From the IMG/VR virus record IMGVR_UViG_3300025131_011243, positions 1 through 64,000 of that record: a stretch of DNA of 64,000 nucleotides; one strand, given 5' to 3'. A model generated the notes under the pieces. The model was not told the DNA's origin. It was given only the letters and a program-made list of their open reading frames with translations, and made no database searches. Within the stretch, counting starts at the first letter, position 1; each line of letters opens with the position of its first letter. Source of the DNA: a virus. This document shows, one piece after another, positions 16,246 through 26,000 of this stretch. A program made the position numbers and the translations under genes.

Positions 16246-17907
16246 TTAGCCACTTTGGGGACCATATATGGCCATGATTTCTGACCTAAGATTCAAGACA
16301 AATTGACGAGCTTCTTCTTCATTAGTGACCTCCCCGTTCCTCTGAGCCTCTAGAAGACTGTTTTGGGCCATTCCGATGAATCCCATAGTCTGTCCTTTGG
16401 GCAGATAGTGGGGCTTAAGGTCAGGATACATCTGCATAATTTCCCTACCATCGATAAACGGCTGTCTTGCTTTTTCAGTCATCTCTGCTCGATAAATTTG
16501 CATTGCTTCATACTGCCTGCGCTTCTTCTCAATTCCTTCAGGGGCATTCTCTCGCCCTGTAGCCAATTCATCCGCTGGCCCCAAGATTTGCCATATGAAT
16601 GACCAAGCTTTATCGGCAAGAGCATCGTTTTCTCCTACCATCTTTTTCATCTTGTCACGCATTCTCCCAAAGGCACCGCCCTTAACCTTCAAATCATCCG
16701 TACCCTCTTGTTCTTTCGTGATGTCAGCGTGATGCGCATACATATGGAACGCAACCAAAGTGTTGACAAACTTCCTGTCTTCCTCTGAGATATATCCCAT
16801 AGTTTTAGTAACAGCGTCAGATATCTCCATGGACCTGTTTTCATGCCCCTTGTACGTCATTCTTTCAGGTTCGGTCTCATGGGGCTTTTGGATATCAGGT
16901 GCCAATTTGCCAAGATCGTGGAACACAGCCGCAAGATTAACAAGAGATCTTTCATTATCAGGCAAGCCCAATTCCTTGGCCTTTTTATTTGCTTCCTCTA
17001 TAACCAGCAGCGTATGCTTCATCACATCCCATTTGTGATAAGGAGTCTGCTGATCCATTTCGATAGGTTTAAGATTTTCCGTTTCAGGAGACTTGAACAC
17101 CTCTCTGTACAAACCGGAGGAAAACAGAAGCCTCATTCCTTTTTCCGGATTGTCGGCTGACAACGTCTTTAAGATTTCAGGACCCGCACGTTGCGAATCG
17201 ACGCTTCCATACGAAGCCTGAACTTCAGGATCTGCCATCGCAGCTTCCGTAGCAGGATCAATCGTTGACTGAGGGTAGCGAGCATAGAACCTGGCGAGCC
17301 TCAACATTCTCAGAGGATCGTCACTGAATGTCGTCTTGGGGTCAAGTGGCGTGCGCAACGTCATGGTTTGAAGATCTTGCATTCCTTTCTTAGTAAAATC
17401 TTCTACCTGACCATTCTCTATGTTGTAGAACATGGAGTTGATAGTCAGATCTCTTCGCTCAGCATCTTCTTGAGGCGTCCCCATCATCATTTCTGTAGGG
17501 ATACGTGAGCCAGTTTCATAAATACCTGACGGTTCCTTTCTCATGTTTACAAAATCAATCTTCTGTCCGTCGATTTCGATAGCCGCCGTCGCCAAGTGTT
17601 TTGATTTATCCAAGTTTTGCGGAACGACGTAGGATCCCCCAATCAGACCTCTTGGGACCTGATTCTGTTGGACGTATAGTTTAATTGCTTCAACAAAATC
17701 CTTACCAGTCATTCCTTCAAGAGAAATATCAATATCATCGCTATCTTGATCCATCAACTTATCTCGAACCCATCCTCCGGCGACACGGGGATGAGGATCG
17801 TTAGGAAGCGACTGGGCTACCATCGTAATAACATCGAAAACCTTTCGTTCATGGTCAGTGATAACGATAGGAGATTCGTTTTGAGATACTTTACGATACC
17901 AATTCAT
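16246..17907 (-). CDS. MNW-tagged CCA-adding enzyme / poly(A) polymerase with HD domain
   Basis: 553 aa from MNWYRKVSQN, chosen because AAGGA precedes it and it keeps the shared tag; an in-frame ATG lies 8 codons upstream. The nucleotidyltransferase head shows AGGWVRDKLM, the metal pair DDIDISLEG and RRDLTINSMFYN, then DDPLRMLRLARFYARY, all diagnostic of class II tRNA nucleotidyltransferases. A C-terminal HD phosphohydrolase domain follows (LAAVFHDLGKL). The enzyme adds or repairs tRNA 3'-CCA. Domain order and length match bacterial Cca. A tag on a housekeeping-type enzyme suggests delivery or relocation rather than structure. Confidence 0.9.
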   Translation of the reverse strand: MNWYRKVSQNESPIVITDHERKVFDVITMVAQSLPNDPHPRVAGGWVRDKLMDQDSDDIDISLEGMTGKDFVEAIKLYVQQNQVPRGLIGGSYVVPQNLDKSKHLATAAIEIDGQKIDFVNMRKEPSGIYETGSRIPTEMMMGTPQEDAERRDLTINSMFYNIENGQVEDFTKKGMQDLQTMTLRTPLDPKTTFSDDPLRMLRLARFYARYPQSTIDPATEAAMADPEVQASYGSVDSQRAGPEILKTLSADNPEKGMRLLFSSGLYREVFKSPETENLKPIEMDQQTPYHKWDVMKHTLLVIEEANKKAKELGLPDNERSLVNLAAVFHDLGKLAPDIQKPHETEPERMTYKGHENRSMEISDAVTKTMGYISEEDRKFVNTLVAFHMYAHHADITKEQEGTDDLKVKGGAFGRMRDKMKKMVGENDALADKAWSFIWQILGPADELATGRENAPEGIEKKRRQYEAMQIYRAEMTEKARQPFIDGREIMQMYPDLKPHYLPKGQTMGFIGMAQNSLLEAQRNGEVTNEEEARQFVLNLRSEIMAIYGPQSG

Positions 17908-18271
17908 CTGTCCATGGTCCTTGATGGTCATGCTTTACCTGATTCCTCAACGCCTGTTCAGGGCTATATCTTACTACATTCTGCGGCTTAAACAAGTCGT
18001 AAAAATCAGCATTTTCTATAGACCCTCTACCCGACATATTCATCTGCCAATCGTACACTCTTCCGACAGCTTCTATCCAAGCATGTTCATACCTTTTCGG
18101 CTCTAATGCTAATGGCTCCTCCACCGTTCCGTGACATACGAAAATATTTTCTTCAGGGACGACCCCATCTTCAACCATTGTCCAAGCCAATTCGTTTGCA
18201 AAGGGGAAGCACAGACCGATAGGACAGGTCTCCCGTTCATTGGCCAATTTAACTACTTCATGCCAATTCAT
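17891..18271 (-). CDS. MNW-tagged protein, possible papain-like fold
   Basis: 126 aa from MNWHEVVKLA. The order Cys (IGLCFPFANELA), CHGTV, HAWIEAVGRVYDW is reminiscent of small Cys-His-Asp papain/transglutaminase-like proteins seen in phages, where Cys, His and Asp would form the active site. This is motif resemblance only. It overlaps the ART-like gene upstream and the CCA enzyme downstream in the tagged operon. Confidence 0.55.
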   Translation of the reverse strand: MNWHEVVKLANERETCPIGLCFPFANELAWTMVEDGVVPEENIFVCHGTVEEPLALEPKRYEHAWIEAVGRVYDWQMNMSGRGSIENADFYDLFKPQNVVRYSPEQALRNQVKHDHQGPWTDELVS

Positions 18272-18734
18272 TGCAGTCGTCCCCGCCCATGCGAACAATA
18301 CGGATATCCCTAATAGCTTCCGGAGGAATCACTGCCTTTTTCCTAGACGAGTAGGAAGGATTGATCAAAAACTGATTCCTACCCGATCCTCCGGTTTCTC
18401 TACTGACCGATTGACTCATAAACCATTGTGAATCAAGTTCCATCCTGATGACGGCTGACTTATCTTTTTCCGCCATTGCTTTCATGCATCCATAGACAGC
18501 AGCTTCAGACGAAGTAGTCGAAAATCCGACATGACCCAAGTCGTCATGCGTAATCGTTCTTTCTTGCAGAATCTTTCTAGCCCTTTTTAGGCTTGTTCCA
18601 TGAAAAACAATATACCCGCCTTCTGGGCTAAGATCGGGCGGCGTATCTCTTTCATGTATGGTATCGCCTACCCCCTCTCTCAATGGAAAGGGGGGCCACT
18701 CTTGTTCCTCTTGGGCGTAATGAAACCAATTCAT
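18258..18734 (-). CDS. MNW-tagged ADP-ribosyltransferase-like protein
   Basis: 158 aa. Tag MNWFHYAQEE, then an ART-like core: YIVFHGTSLKRARKILQERT (the H-G-T substrate-binding strand), VGFSTTSSEAAVYGC (the S-T-T strand with the following helix), and a C-terminal acidic/basic strand. This arrangement recalls PARP/ART enzymes that transfer ADP-ribose from NAD+. The catalytic Glu is not certain. The gene overlaps its upstream (18731-19159) and downstream (17891-18271) neighbours. Confidence 0.6.
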   Translation of the reverse strand: MNWFHYAQEEQEWPPFPLREGVGDTIHERDTPPDLSPEGGYIVFHGTSLKRARKILQERTITHDDLGHVGFSTTSSEAAVYGCMKAMAEKDKSAVIRMELDSQWFMSQSVSRETGGSGRNQFLINPSYSSRKKAVIPPEAIRDIRIVRMGGDDCNELA

Positions 18735-19159
18735 TCTTTGTCATCCGGATGAGGAATCTTAACCGCTTGAATGCCATGCTCTTCAGCACTGTCAATATCT
18801 GGTTGGAAGTCATCATGATGTATAGCCGCACCTATCTCGGCCAACTGCGGACCTTTATGATCTCCGCTGGTGAAGTAAATCTGATCAACGGGAAGTTTGT
18901 GCTTAGCAATAAAATCGGCAACAGAAATGCGACCGCTTTCTTGATCGTGGGTCGATTCGGCCTCTTCGTTTCTTGATGTGACGACAACAATACGATGACC
19001 AGCCTCATGGTATTTGGTCATTCTCTGTATGCTGTCCCAGTTGGGTTCCATGCCGCCACGCCATAGCTGATCTTCCCATGACCATATAGGCATAGTGAGA
19101 GTGCAGTCGAAGTCGAACGATACTGTACTGGGAGATTCCAACTCTTGATACCAATTCAT
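18731..19159 (-). CDS. MNW-tagged HAD-superfamily phosphatase
   Basis: 142 aa. After MNWYQELESP comes HAD motif I, VSFDFDCTLT (D-x-D-x-T nucleophile), motif II Thr in VVVTSRNEEAE, a Lys/Gly loop (GDHKGPQ) and motif IV HHDD. No large cap domain is present, so the substrate may be a macromolecule or small phosphoester. An ATG two codons upstream is equally close to the AGGAAG ribosome-binding site; the MNW start is kept because of the shared tag. Confidence 0.75.
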   Translation of the reverse strand: MNWYQELESPSTVSFDFDCTLTMPIWSWEDQLWRGGMEPNWDSIQRMTKYHEAGHRIVVVTSRNEEAESTHDQESGRISVADFIAKHKLPVDQIYFTSGDHKGPQLAEIGAAIHHDDFQPDIDSAEEHGIQAVKIPHPDDKE

Positions 19160-19236
19160 AGCCATTTTTCTTCCTGACGCTCAGTTTATTTACTGAATTC
19201 TGGCTATGGTATCCTCTTATGTCGTAAAACGCAAGG

Positions 19237-19582
19237 CTATTCTAGGATAATAGTAACACTAATACCAGTCACATTATTATCCTGTTCTGCCTGAATGGCT
19301 TGGATAGCCTTATCCTTCTCGGATTCAGAAAACTGATCCCATTTGTCTTTGACGACTTTGACTACTCCGGTATTGAGATCATGTTCTTTGATGACCCCAT
19401 GAATAGCCAAGTTCGTTACGTAATACTGTGGCTCGTACCCCGCCCATTCTTCGAACAACCCAGAAGGTTGCTCTACGACGGGATCGGTAGGAGTATTGTC
19501 GGAAGTCCCGTTCCTATCACATGAAAATACGATGACCAGCAGAAATACGCACACTACAACAATAGGTATGATTTTTTTTCAT
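19237..19582 (-). pseudogene. Lipoprotein gene with A8 frameshift in its signal peptide
   Basis: The main frame (19237-19554) has no good start. An ATG at 19582 with AGAGGA 6 nt upstream is out of frame by one base because of a run of eight A. With seven A it would read MKKIIPIVVVCVFLLVIVFS followed by Cys, an ordinary lipoprotein signal peptide, and continue into DRNGTSDNTPTDPVVEQPSG. The mature part (~85 aa) is acidic and unrecognised. The frame could be restored by slippage on A8, be phase-variable, or be an assembly error. Confidence 0.6.
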
Positions 19583-19625
19583 AATGCATCCTCTAGTTAG
19601 GTTACTGTAATATAGATCGTCTGAT

Positions 19626-20354
19626 CTAGGCGGAGACATCCAGCCCGGCTCCGGAAACATATCGCTTGAATTCTTCCACAAATGACCTATCATTAGATGG
19701 GTTGGCATTAAATGAGTCATGTTCAAAAAAGATAGCTTGATTGCTAACGTCTTGCCCCTTAAGCCAAACTACCTGTACTTTGTTTCCAGGCATATTTGCG
19801 GTTACCGCTTCTGATCCATATGGGTTGCCTCCGGCACTATTCCATATAGCCATAACCCTACCAGCATATCCCAATGTAGCCTCATTAGCATAGGCAGTAA
19901 AACTACTTCTAAAAAAACTGCCATCAAAAGCATCGAATGAGATTTTACGCACCTCTCCATGCTTCACGGCTTCGTCGTAGATGGATTTTAGACAAAAATT
20001 CAGATTCCTAAAATCACTGCCGACCCCATTGTACGTTGATCTTTCATCTGTTTGCCACTCAGGCAAGTCTGAAGTTTGTCTGCTTTGATACCCAAAATCA
20101 TGAGGCACCCATTCGTCCTGACCAGAACCCGGTTGATAGGTAGACCAGTCAACATCCTTAACAATATCCCATGCTTCGGATATCTCAACCATCCTCACAC
20201 TATCTCCACCTGGACGATCCGGATGATACTTCATAGCCATTTGTCGGTACTTGTTCTGCACTTCGCTACGAGACGATGGCGTACCCGAAATACCCAAGAC
20301 ACCCAAGGCATCTTCAATACTCATTCTTCTTACTGCTGATTTGAACCAGTTCAT
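19626..20354 (-). CDS. MNW-tagged J-domain (DnaJ-like) protein
   Basis: 242 aa. Tag MNWFKSAVRR, then a J-domain at ~12-75: SIEDALGVLGISGTPSSRSE, YRQMAMKYHPDRPGGDS (the HPD motif that stimulates DnaK ATPase), SEAWDIVKDV. The C-terminal ~150 residues are not a standard DnaJ zinc/substrate domain (SFDAFDGSFFRSSFTAYANE) and are unknown. A tagged J-protein could recruit the host DnaK to a phage structure. Stop overlaps nothing; the start overlaps the stop of 20351-21040. Confidence 0.8.
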   Translation of the reverse strand: MNWFKSAVRRMSIEDALGVLGISGTPSSRSEVQNKYRQMAMKYHPDRPGGDSVRMVEISEAWDIVKDVDWSTYQPGSGQDEWVPHDFGYQSRQTSDLPEWQTDERSTYNGVGSDFRNLNFCLKSIYDEAVKHGEVRKISFDAFDGSFFRSSFTAYANEATLGYAGRVMAIWNSAGGNPYGSEAVTANMPGNKVQVVWLKGQDVSNQAIFFEHDSFNANPSNDRSFVEEFKRYVSGAGLDVSA

Positions 20355-21040
20355 ACCGTAATCGCCTCAGAAGGGCTTGGGGTAGGATCTAGCTGAGGAT
20401 CGCTATCGCCGCCTCTTCCGCCTCTATTGTTCCACCATCGATCAATCTCTTTCTTCAACCATTCTGCTACCTCGTAGGGCGTGGTTAGTCCCTCAACGCC
20501 ATCTATTCTTTCCATGTCGAATCTTGGATCGCCTTTTCTAGCAATAGGTATGGGATATTGATGCAACTGCATATGCTCTTTACTGTCGATCTCGTCTCCC
20601 GGCATCATACCCGGACGCCAACCTTCAGCAAAGCATCTGAATGTCAAAAGCTTATGACCGATCTGTGAATCAAAACTTCTAACCTCTTCGTATGGAGATC
20701 CATATTCTCGTTCTTTTACATCTCTTTCTTGACTATTGCTGGGACCCCACCATTTACCGCCAGGAGGATTGTTGTCGGCAAAGTATCCGGGAGGATACTC
20801 CATGTTCAAATGCTTGTTGATCTCCCAGAAACATTTGAAGTAGTATCTGTCGCCTTCTGTTTTGACGTTAGCTCCCTGCATTTCTATGACACCATATTTT
20901 TGCAACCTGTAACTGGGCATCAACTTCCTGGTTTCAAGGACACCCCAATCACCGCCAACAATATGGGATACCGACTGGAAGATGTGGTTAGGCATATCTT
21001 CAATCCTAGCTTTGCCAGCAAATTTAGAGAACCAATTCAT
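20351..21040 (-). CDS. MNW-tagged protein, 229 aa, unknown
   Basis: Begins MNWFSKFAGK; an alternative GTG two codons upstream lacks support. The body has a compact beta-rich part (YGVIEMQGANVKTEGDRYYF) and a Gly/Pro/Asp-rich tail (GGRGGDSDPQLDPTPSPSE). No catalytic motif seen. It overlaps both neighbours in the leftward tagged operon 22356->14710. Confidence 0.65.
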   Translation of the reverse strand: MNWFSKFAGKARIEDMPNHIFQSVSHIVGGDWGVLETRKLMPSYRLQKYGVIEMQGANVKTEGDRYYFKCFWEINKHLNMEYPPGYFADNNPPGGKWWGPSNSQERDVKEREYGSPYEEVRSFDSQIGHKLLTFRCFAEGWRPGMMPGDEIDSKEHMQLHQYPIPIARKGDPRFDMERIDGVEGLTTPYEVAEWLKKEIDRWWNNRGGRGGDSDPQLDPTPSPSEAITV

Positions 21041-21042
21041 GA

Positions 21043-22356
21043 TCACTCTACTGTTCTAAGGCTTAACCACTTAATGGTTTTTTCCAATTTATCTTCCAGG
21101 TAGCTGTCGGGACCTGCTTGCTCGATTATCTGTTGGTATTTTTCTGTGTTGGAATTGATAAGTGCCCTGACATCAAAATTCATTTTATTTAGACTTTCAA
21201 GGATAGAAACCAAAACTTCCGGATTGGTTTCCGCATCATGCATACGAAGCATGGATTCTGTATCTCCAAGACTCTTGTACCCTTGAACTACATATCGCCT
21301 ATTGGTTTTCTCTATGGCAGTTTCATAAGCCTGAAGAACGTCAGGCCACTTCTTTGCTGTCGCCAACTCAATAAATTGTTCCTTCGACAACCAATAGGGA
21401 TCAAGCCCAATTTTGTCCTGTTGGGGATGATAAATACTGGCAAACTGTTTCCCAACAGAACGTACCAAATCAGCAATCTCCGGATGACCGAACCCCCCTT
21501 CCTGATGCTTCCGTATTAGTTCATCTCGATTTTCGTTTGTTTCTTGGTCACGAGGATAAGATCCCTTAAAATATGACATAAGCATTTCAGTGTTACGAGC
21601 CTTAATTTCCGGCTGAGGATGAGACAGGATATGCATTGCCATTGTATCCGGATTCTGTAAATCCTCACTATAAATCTTTAAGTCTTCTTTATCATAAGAA
21701 CTGCCTGGGCTGGTGACGAACTCTCCCCACAGATATGGGTCCAACTCTCCACTCAATGCCTTCGGCGGGACATCAAATCCGAATTGTTCTTTCAAAGATT
21801 TTGAATCAGCCATCATAATTTGAACAGGACTCATACCCTCATTGCTTCCTCGATTACTTCGGTCAGCAGTTGAGTACCATCCTCCTTGAGCCCCGTTAGG
21901 TCCCATTTGCAAAGGCACTGTTCCCTTAAGTAGATAGACTACGTCACCGATAGAGACAGCAGTACCCTCTCGTATCTGATCTAGTATGTAATCAATTCTT
22001 TTCTTCTCATATTCGCCTGAATGAACATCCATATCCCATTCAGTAATGGGGTTTCCACCCGCTCCTACACCCGTAATAAACGGATTGGGTTCAATGGGAT
22101 TGAGATAAATACGACCTTGATCTGCATTGATAAATGATATCTCCCAATAGGGCGTCATATTGAGAGTTTGATCAGCGACCTTATCTCCTATCGATGCCGA
22201 GTTCATGTCATGAATACCACCCGGATCGTCAAACCAATCGATGTACCATCCTTCAGTAGTGTCTTTCTTAATCTTGGAGAATGGATACATCCAAACACCT
22301 TGGCTCTCAAATACCCTGTCACCCAATGGAGCATTAGCTTGTTTGAACCAGTTCAT
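21043..22356 (-). CDS. MNW-tagged protein, 437 aa, unknown
   Basis: The frame is open to 22452, but MNWFKQANAP at 22356 is the shared start and is preceded by the promoter-like TTTGTCGTATGTATTGAT abutting the ATG. There is no Shine-Dalgarno, so the message may be leaderless. The middle (DPYLWGEFVTSPGSSYDKED) and C-terminal parts (helical, HEAT-like: NPEVLVSILESLNKMNFDVR) are not a family I know. It is the first gene of the tagged operon running left. Confidence 0.65.
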   Translation of the reverse strand: MNWFKQANAPLGDRVFESQGVWMYPFSKIKKDTTEGWYIDWFDDPGGIHDMNSASIGDKVADQTLNMTPYWEISFINADQGRIYLNPIEPNPFITGVGAGGNPITEWDMDVHSGEYEKKRIDYILDQIREGTAVSIGDVVYLLKGTVPLQMGPNGAQGGWYSTADRSNRGSNEGMSPVQIMMADSKSLKEQFGFDVPPKALSGELDPYLWGEFVTSPGSSYDKEDLKIYSEDLQNPDTMAMHILSHPQPEIKARNTEMLMSYFKGSYPRDQETNENRDELIRKHQEGGFGHPEIADLVRSVGKQFASIYHPQQDKIGLDPYWLSKEQFIELATAKKWPDVLQAYETAIEKTNRRYVVQGYKSLGDTESMLRMHDAETNPEVLVSILESLNKMNFDVRALINSNTEKYQQIIEQAGPDSYLEDKLEKTIKWLSLRTVE

Positions 22357-22374
22357 ATCAATACATACGACAAA
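22357..22374 (-). promoter_or_regulatory. Promoter-like element abutting an MNW start
   Basis: Minus strand TTTGTCGTATGTATTGAT followed immediately by ATGAACTGG. It has the TGTCG core of the recurrent element but a weak TATA part. Confidence 0.4.
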
Positions 22375-22436
22375 TACACGCTTCGGTCCTGCCAAAAGAC
22401 AAAGAGGGATTGTTCTACGTTGTGAGAAAGTGATAT

Positions 22437-23018
22437 ATGGATAAGACCCCATGTTGTTTTTATCAAATATTTGGGTCTAAAACGCCTGTTTCAACACAAA
22501 AAGAGGGGCATGGCGATTGTGGCTGTTGCGTGCCTAGCCCAGAGGATAATCCCAAATGTACCGGCTTTTATCCAGCCCCAAGAATACGTAAGTTTGAAGT
22601 GAAGAGCGACAGATTGCTTTATCTGTTATTGTTAGGCATCTCTTTGATGTCGTGTGCCGATTTATATGCAACCATATTTCATGCCATCAATTTCGGTCTT
22701 TTTGAACTTAATCCGATTGCTGCTTTTGTTCTAGCGGGTGGGGTTTTTAGCCTAGTTATGTTCAAGATGGGAGCTACTGGTATCACAGTAGGGTCTTTGC
22801 TTAAGGCCAATGAGATCTCTAAGAAAAGGTCCTATAAAAGCAGGATTACTATTTACTTGGGAACGTGGATCATGTTCTTAGTCATGTCTTGGTTGACCTA
22901 TTACTGGTATGTTTATACAGACTTTATCAATGAGAACGCACATCAAATTATGGAAATTCAGACTAGAAGCGATGCTCCCATTCATAAAAATGATGCCATT
23001 TTTTTGCCGCAAGAATAA
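22437..23018 (+). CDS. Membrane protein with Cys-rich N-terminus
   Basis: 193 aa. Residues 1-50 are Cys-rich (DKTPCCFYQ, GDCGCCVPSPEDNPKC) and may bind a metal. Three membrane segments follow: LLYLLLLGISLMSCADLYAT, the region from LNPIAAFVLAGG to GITVGSLL, and TIYLGTWIMFLVMSWLTYYW. The overall pattern resembles DUF5658-type small membrane proteins. It is divergent from the tagged operon and converges with 22982-26152, overlapping its 3' end by 37 bp. Confidence 0.65.
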   Translation: MDKTPCCFYQIFGSKTPVSTQKEGHGDCGCCVPSPEDNPKCTGFYPAPRIRKFEVKSDRLLYLLLLGISLMSCADLYATIFHAINFGLFELNPIAAFVLAGGVFSLVMFKMGATGITVGSLLKANEISKKRSYKSRITIYLGTWIMFLVMSWLTYYWYVYTDFINENAHQIMEIQTRSDAPIHKNDAIFLPQE

Positions 23019-26000
23019 GCTGCTGACTTAATGCACTTGAACCAATTCGTACCTGCGGTTGAATCTGCGTCCTGAGAATCCTGTGGTGCTTGAGGCATCT
23101 GTTGAGGAGCTTGCTGAGGTACTTGAGGAGTAGCAGCAACTGGCGGGATGATTCTTGCCCTCTTTAATCCTATCCCCCATTTGGGGTCTATCTGCACAAT
23201 GCCCCCGACCCTTATATCATCCCCTGCTGAGAAACTGTCGTCGTCCATGAAGGCAGTAACCTTGTTTCCTTGTATGTCTTCAAGAACATACCGTTGGTTG
23301 TATCTTGACGGAGTGCTAGATACAACTCTGAAGTCATTCTCAATCGTATCTCCGTCGTTGTACGCTACTGCCGCTGCTTGTGGAGCGGGTCTTAAGGTCG
23401 CAAAGAGTTGTCGAGGATCTTCAGAAGATACCGGTTTGCCTTTGTCATCTCTTACAGACTCTACCTGTTTGGCAACATCTTCGTTAGTATAGACTCCACC
23501 TTGACCTGATTCGTCTTGCCATTGCCAGTTGCCGTCATCGGTTCTCGTAAGAACGACGGGCAGTCCATTGGCATGTTGTTTGGCGAGATACCAAGTAAGA
23601 ACTGGAGGATTGATAAAGTCTTCCATCTGCTTGTCGGTCGCAGCAATCTGGTCTTGGTAGGTTTGGTCGTCAATAACAGAAACGTCGGTCAATACGGTTG
23701 CGAATTTTTGGCCAGTATAGAAAGATCCTGATACCGTACCTTGAATTGCAACATCTTGGCCCATATTGGCATCAAGTTCGTCTATCAGCCATGTAACGGT
23801 ATTTTGTCTCTGTCCATCTTCAGCTATGTTGTACATGCTGGCTTGAGGATGCTCTTTGGGATTGTCTTGCAATATCTTGACCAGTATGGGTTTCTTCTCA
23901 ACCAGTTTCCCTTTGAATACAACTTGAGAACCCTCAGGACCCACCAAGTCTTCGTTCTGGGTTTCAATACCCTTGGATTGTAACATCCTCTTGTATTTTT
24001 CAGGTAACCATGCTGCCGTACTATATGTTTTCTTCTTAACAACGCCTGTTTCTACGGCGTTGTGTATGTTCCAATTGAATTCTGCATTTGATCTTTCTCT
24101 AGAATTCATTTGAGCATTGTTGGGGTCATCTGGATCGAATGGGGGTACGGTACTTATCCATTCCAACGCTTGATTAACAGTCGCTAAGTCTCCAGCGGAT
24201 ATGGGGGCGTCTTCGCTGTACTTTTCGTCGGAATCTCTGCTAACGCACATGTTGTAAGCTATCTCTGGAGTAGACGCATCCCCAGTCCGCTTGGAATCTG
24301 TTTTGCTCACAAATCCATGGGCGTTCTCAAGGGCCATTACTTTGCTTAGAAACAGGGCTACAGGTATGCCTTTCTTTTCATAGTATTTCCTCAATTGCAT
24401 CTCATCCATATCGCCGCCTAGTCCTGCTCTTATCTCTTTGAGAAGTTCGTTAAGCTTGGAGGCGTAATTGGCTATGGAATTGGGGCTGTTGTCTTTGGAT
24501 TTAACAAAGTCGCTTAGACAAGAGCTACCTACGCATTTAAGTTCTCCGCTTTCGGTATTACTAAGCATGTACAGAAGGACTCTCTTCCTTTTTTCCCTAC
24601 AGTCTTCGCATATGGCCCTGATGTTTTGGGAATCGTATTCTGTAACCACTTTTGATTCTACTGCCTGCTGTTCTTTTTCGTCATTCGTAAAGTGCTCTAC
24701 GTTGTTGGTTATCTTGCCAGTTTCCATGTCTTCTGTGGGCATGACTTTGGACAACAGTTGCCATCCTTTGATGATTGGTATGTTGCCTATGATTCTTACT
24801 TTTTGAGACCGGCTTAGTCTATCAGCATCCAAAACTTCTACATGAAGAGGGGGCAATCCCAGCTTGTCTGCCCTGGCATTGAGTTTTTTGATCTTGCCTT
24901 CCAGCCATTTCATAGACTGTTCGGGGACATCGAATTCATGAGTTTGCCCCAAGTCTTCAGTGTGCGTTTGTTCTATGGTGGCGGGGATATCTTGAGGTCT
25001 GATTTGTTGGATATACGCCATGATATCTTTGGGGACGTATTGCCAGTTTTCTTCATTCTTTCTTGTAGCCTTTAGCCAATATTTGACTTCATGATCTTTG
25101 GGAACGATGTCTTTCATTTCTGTGGGGATGTCTTCCCATCGGCCTGGATTACCTTGTAGATATCTGTCCCAAATATTGATGAGAATCTCTTCGGGGATTT
25201 GTTTCTTGACATCATCTCCGACTTCTCTCCATTGTTCCCAATAATGAGTTGGGGCAGACTTGAGTTTTCGGATAAGGAAATCAACCTTGATAATTTCTTT
25301 GTACTTCTCTTGAGATTCTGGGGAAAGTCTCTGGATTCTACTTTCGTCCTCATATAGGAAGTTGATCATCGCATTATCAAATATGTCTTCAGGTATGTGG
25401 GGGAAATCTTCTGATTTTAGCGTGATGGGGTCGTCGTTCAGCCTAAGGGCTGCAATGCTTCCAACAAGTTGTCTTCGTTCTGAATGGAGAATCTGTTCGT
25501 CCTGTACAGCACCTTGCATCTTTTGTATAGCTTCTTTTGTAGAATCTCCGCATGACTCCCAGTTGGGATTCTTGTATGTTGTTCCATCTATGAAGGCAAA
25601 TTCGATTGGAATAACATGAAGATCTCTATAGGTAAGGACGCATTTACCATCGTTCTCACCGGTATAAACGATGCCTTTGACTCCGGTTTTGTCCAAGTTG
25701 TATCTTGAAGTGAACGGCTGAGCGATATGAGAAGAATAGTATTCTTTTTCTAGATCTTCGCTCCATCCTTCTATCTGTTGCCAGTGATTCTGCTTGGTTT
25801 CGTCATCGGTAGACGGGTCGATAATAGCATCGATACCAATGATACTTTTGATCTGATCCGCTAAGCTGTAATTGCTTCCATACACTTCTTTTGCAACGGG
25901 ATAGTCGAAGATGACGAATCCGTTTAGATCGACTTGACCTTTGATTACGTAGCCACCATAAGCCCTCATATTGCCAGATTGATATGAAGATCGAAGGTCG

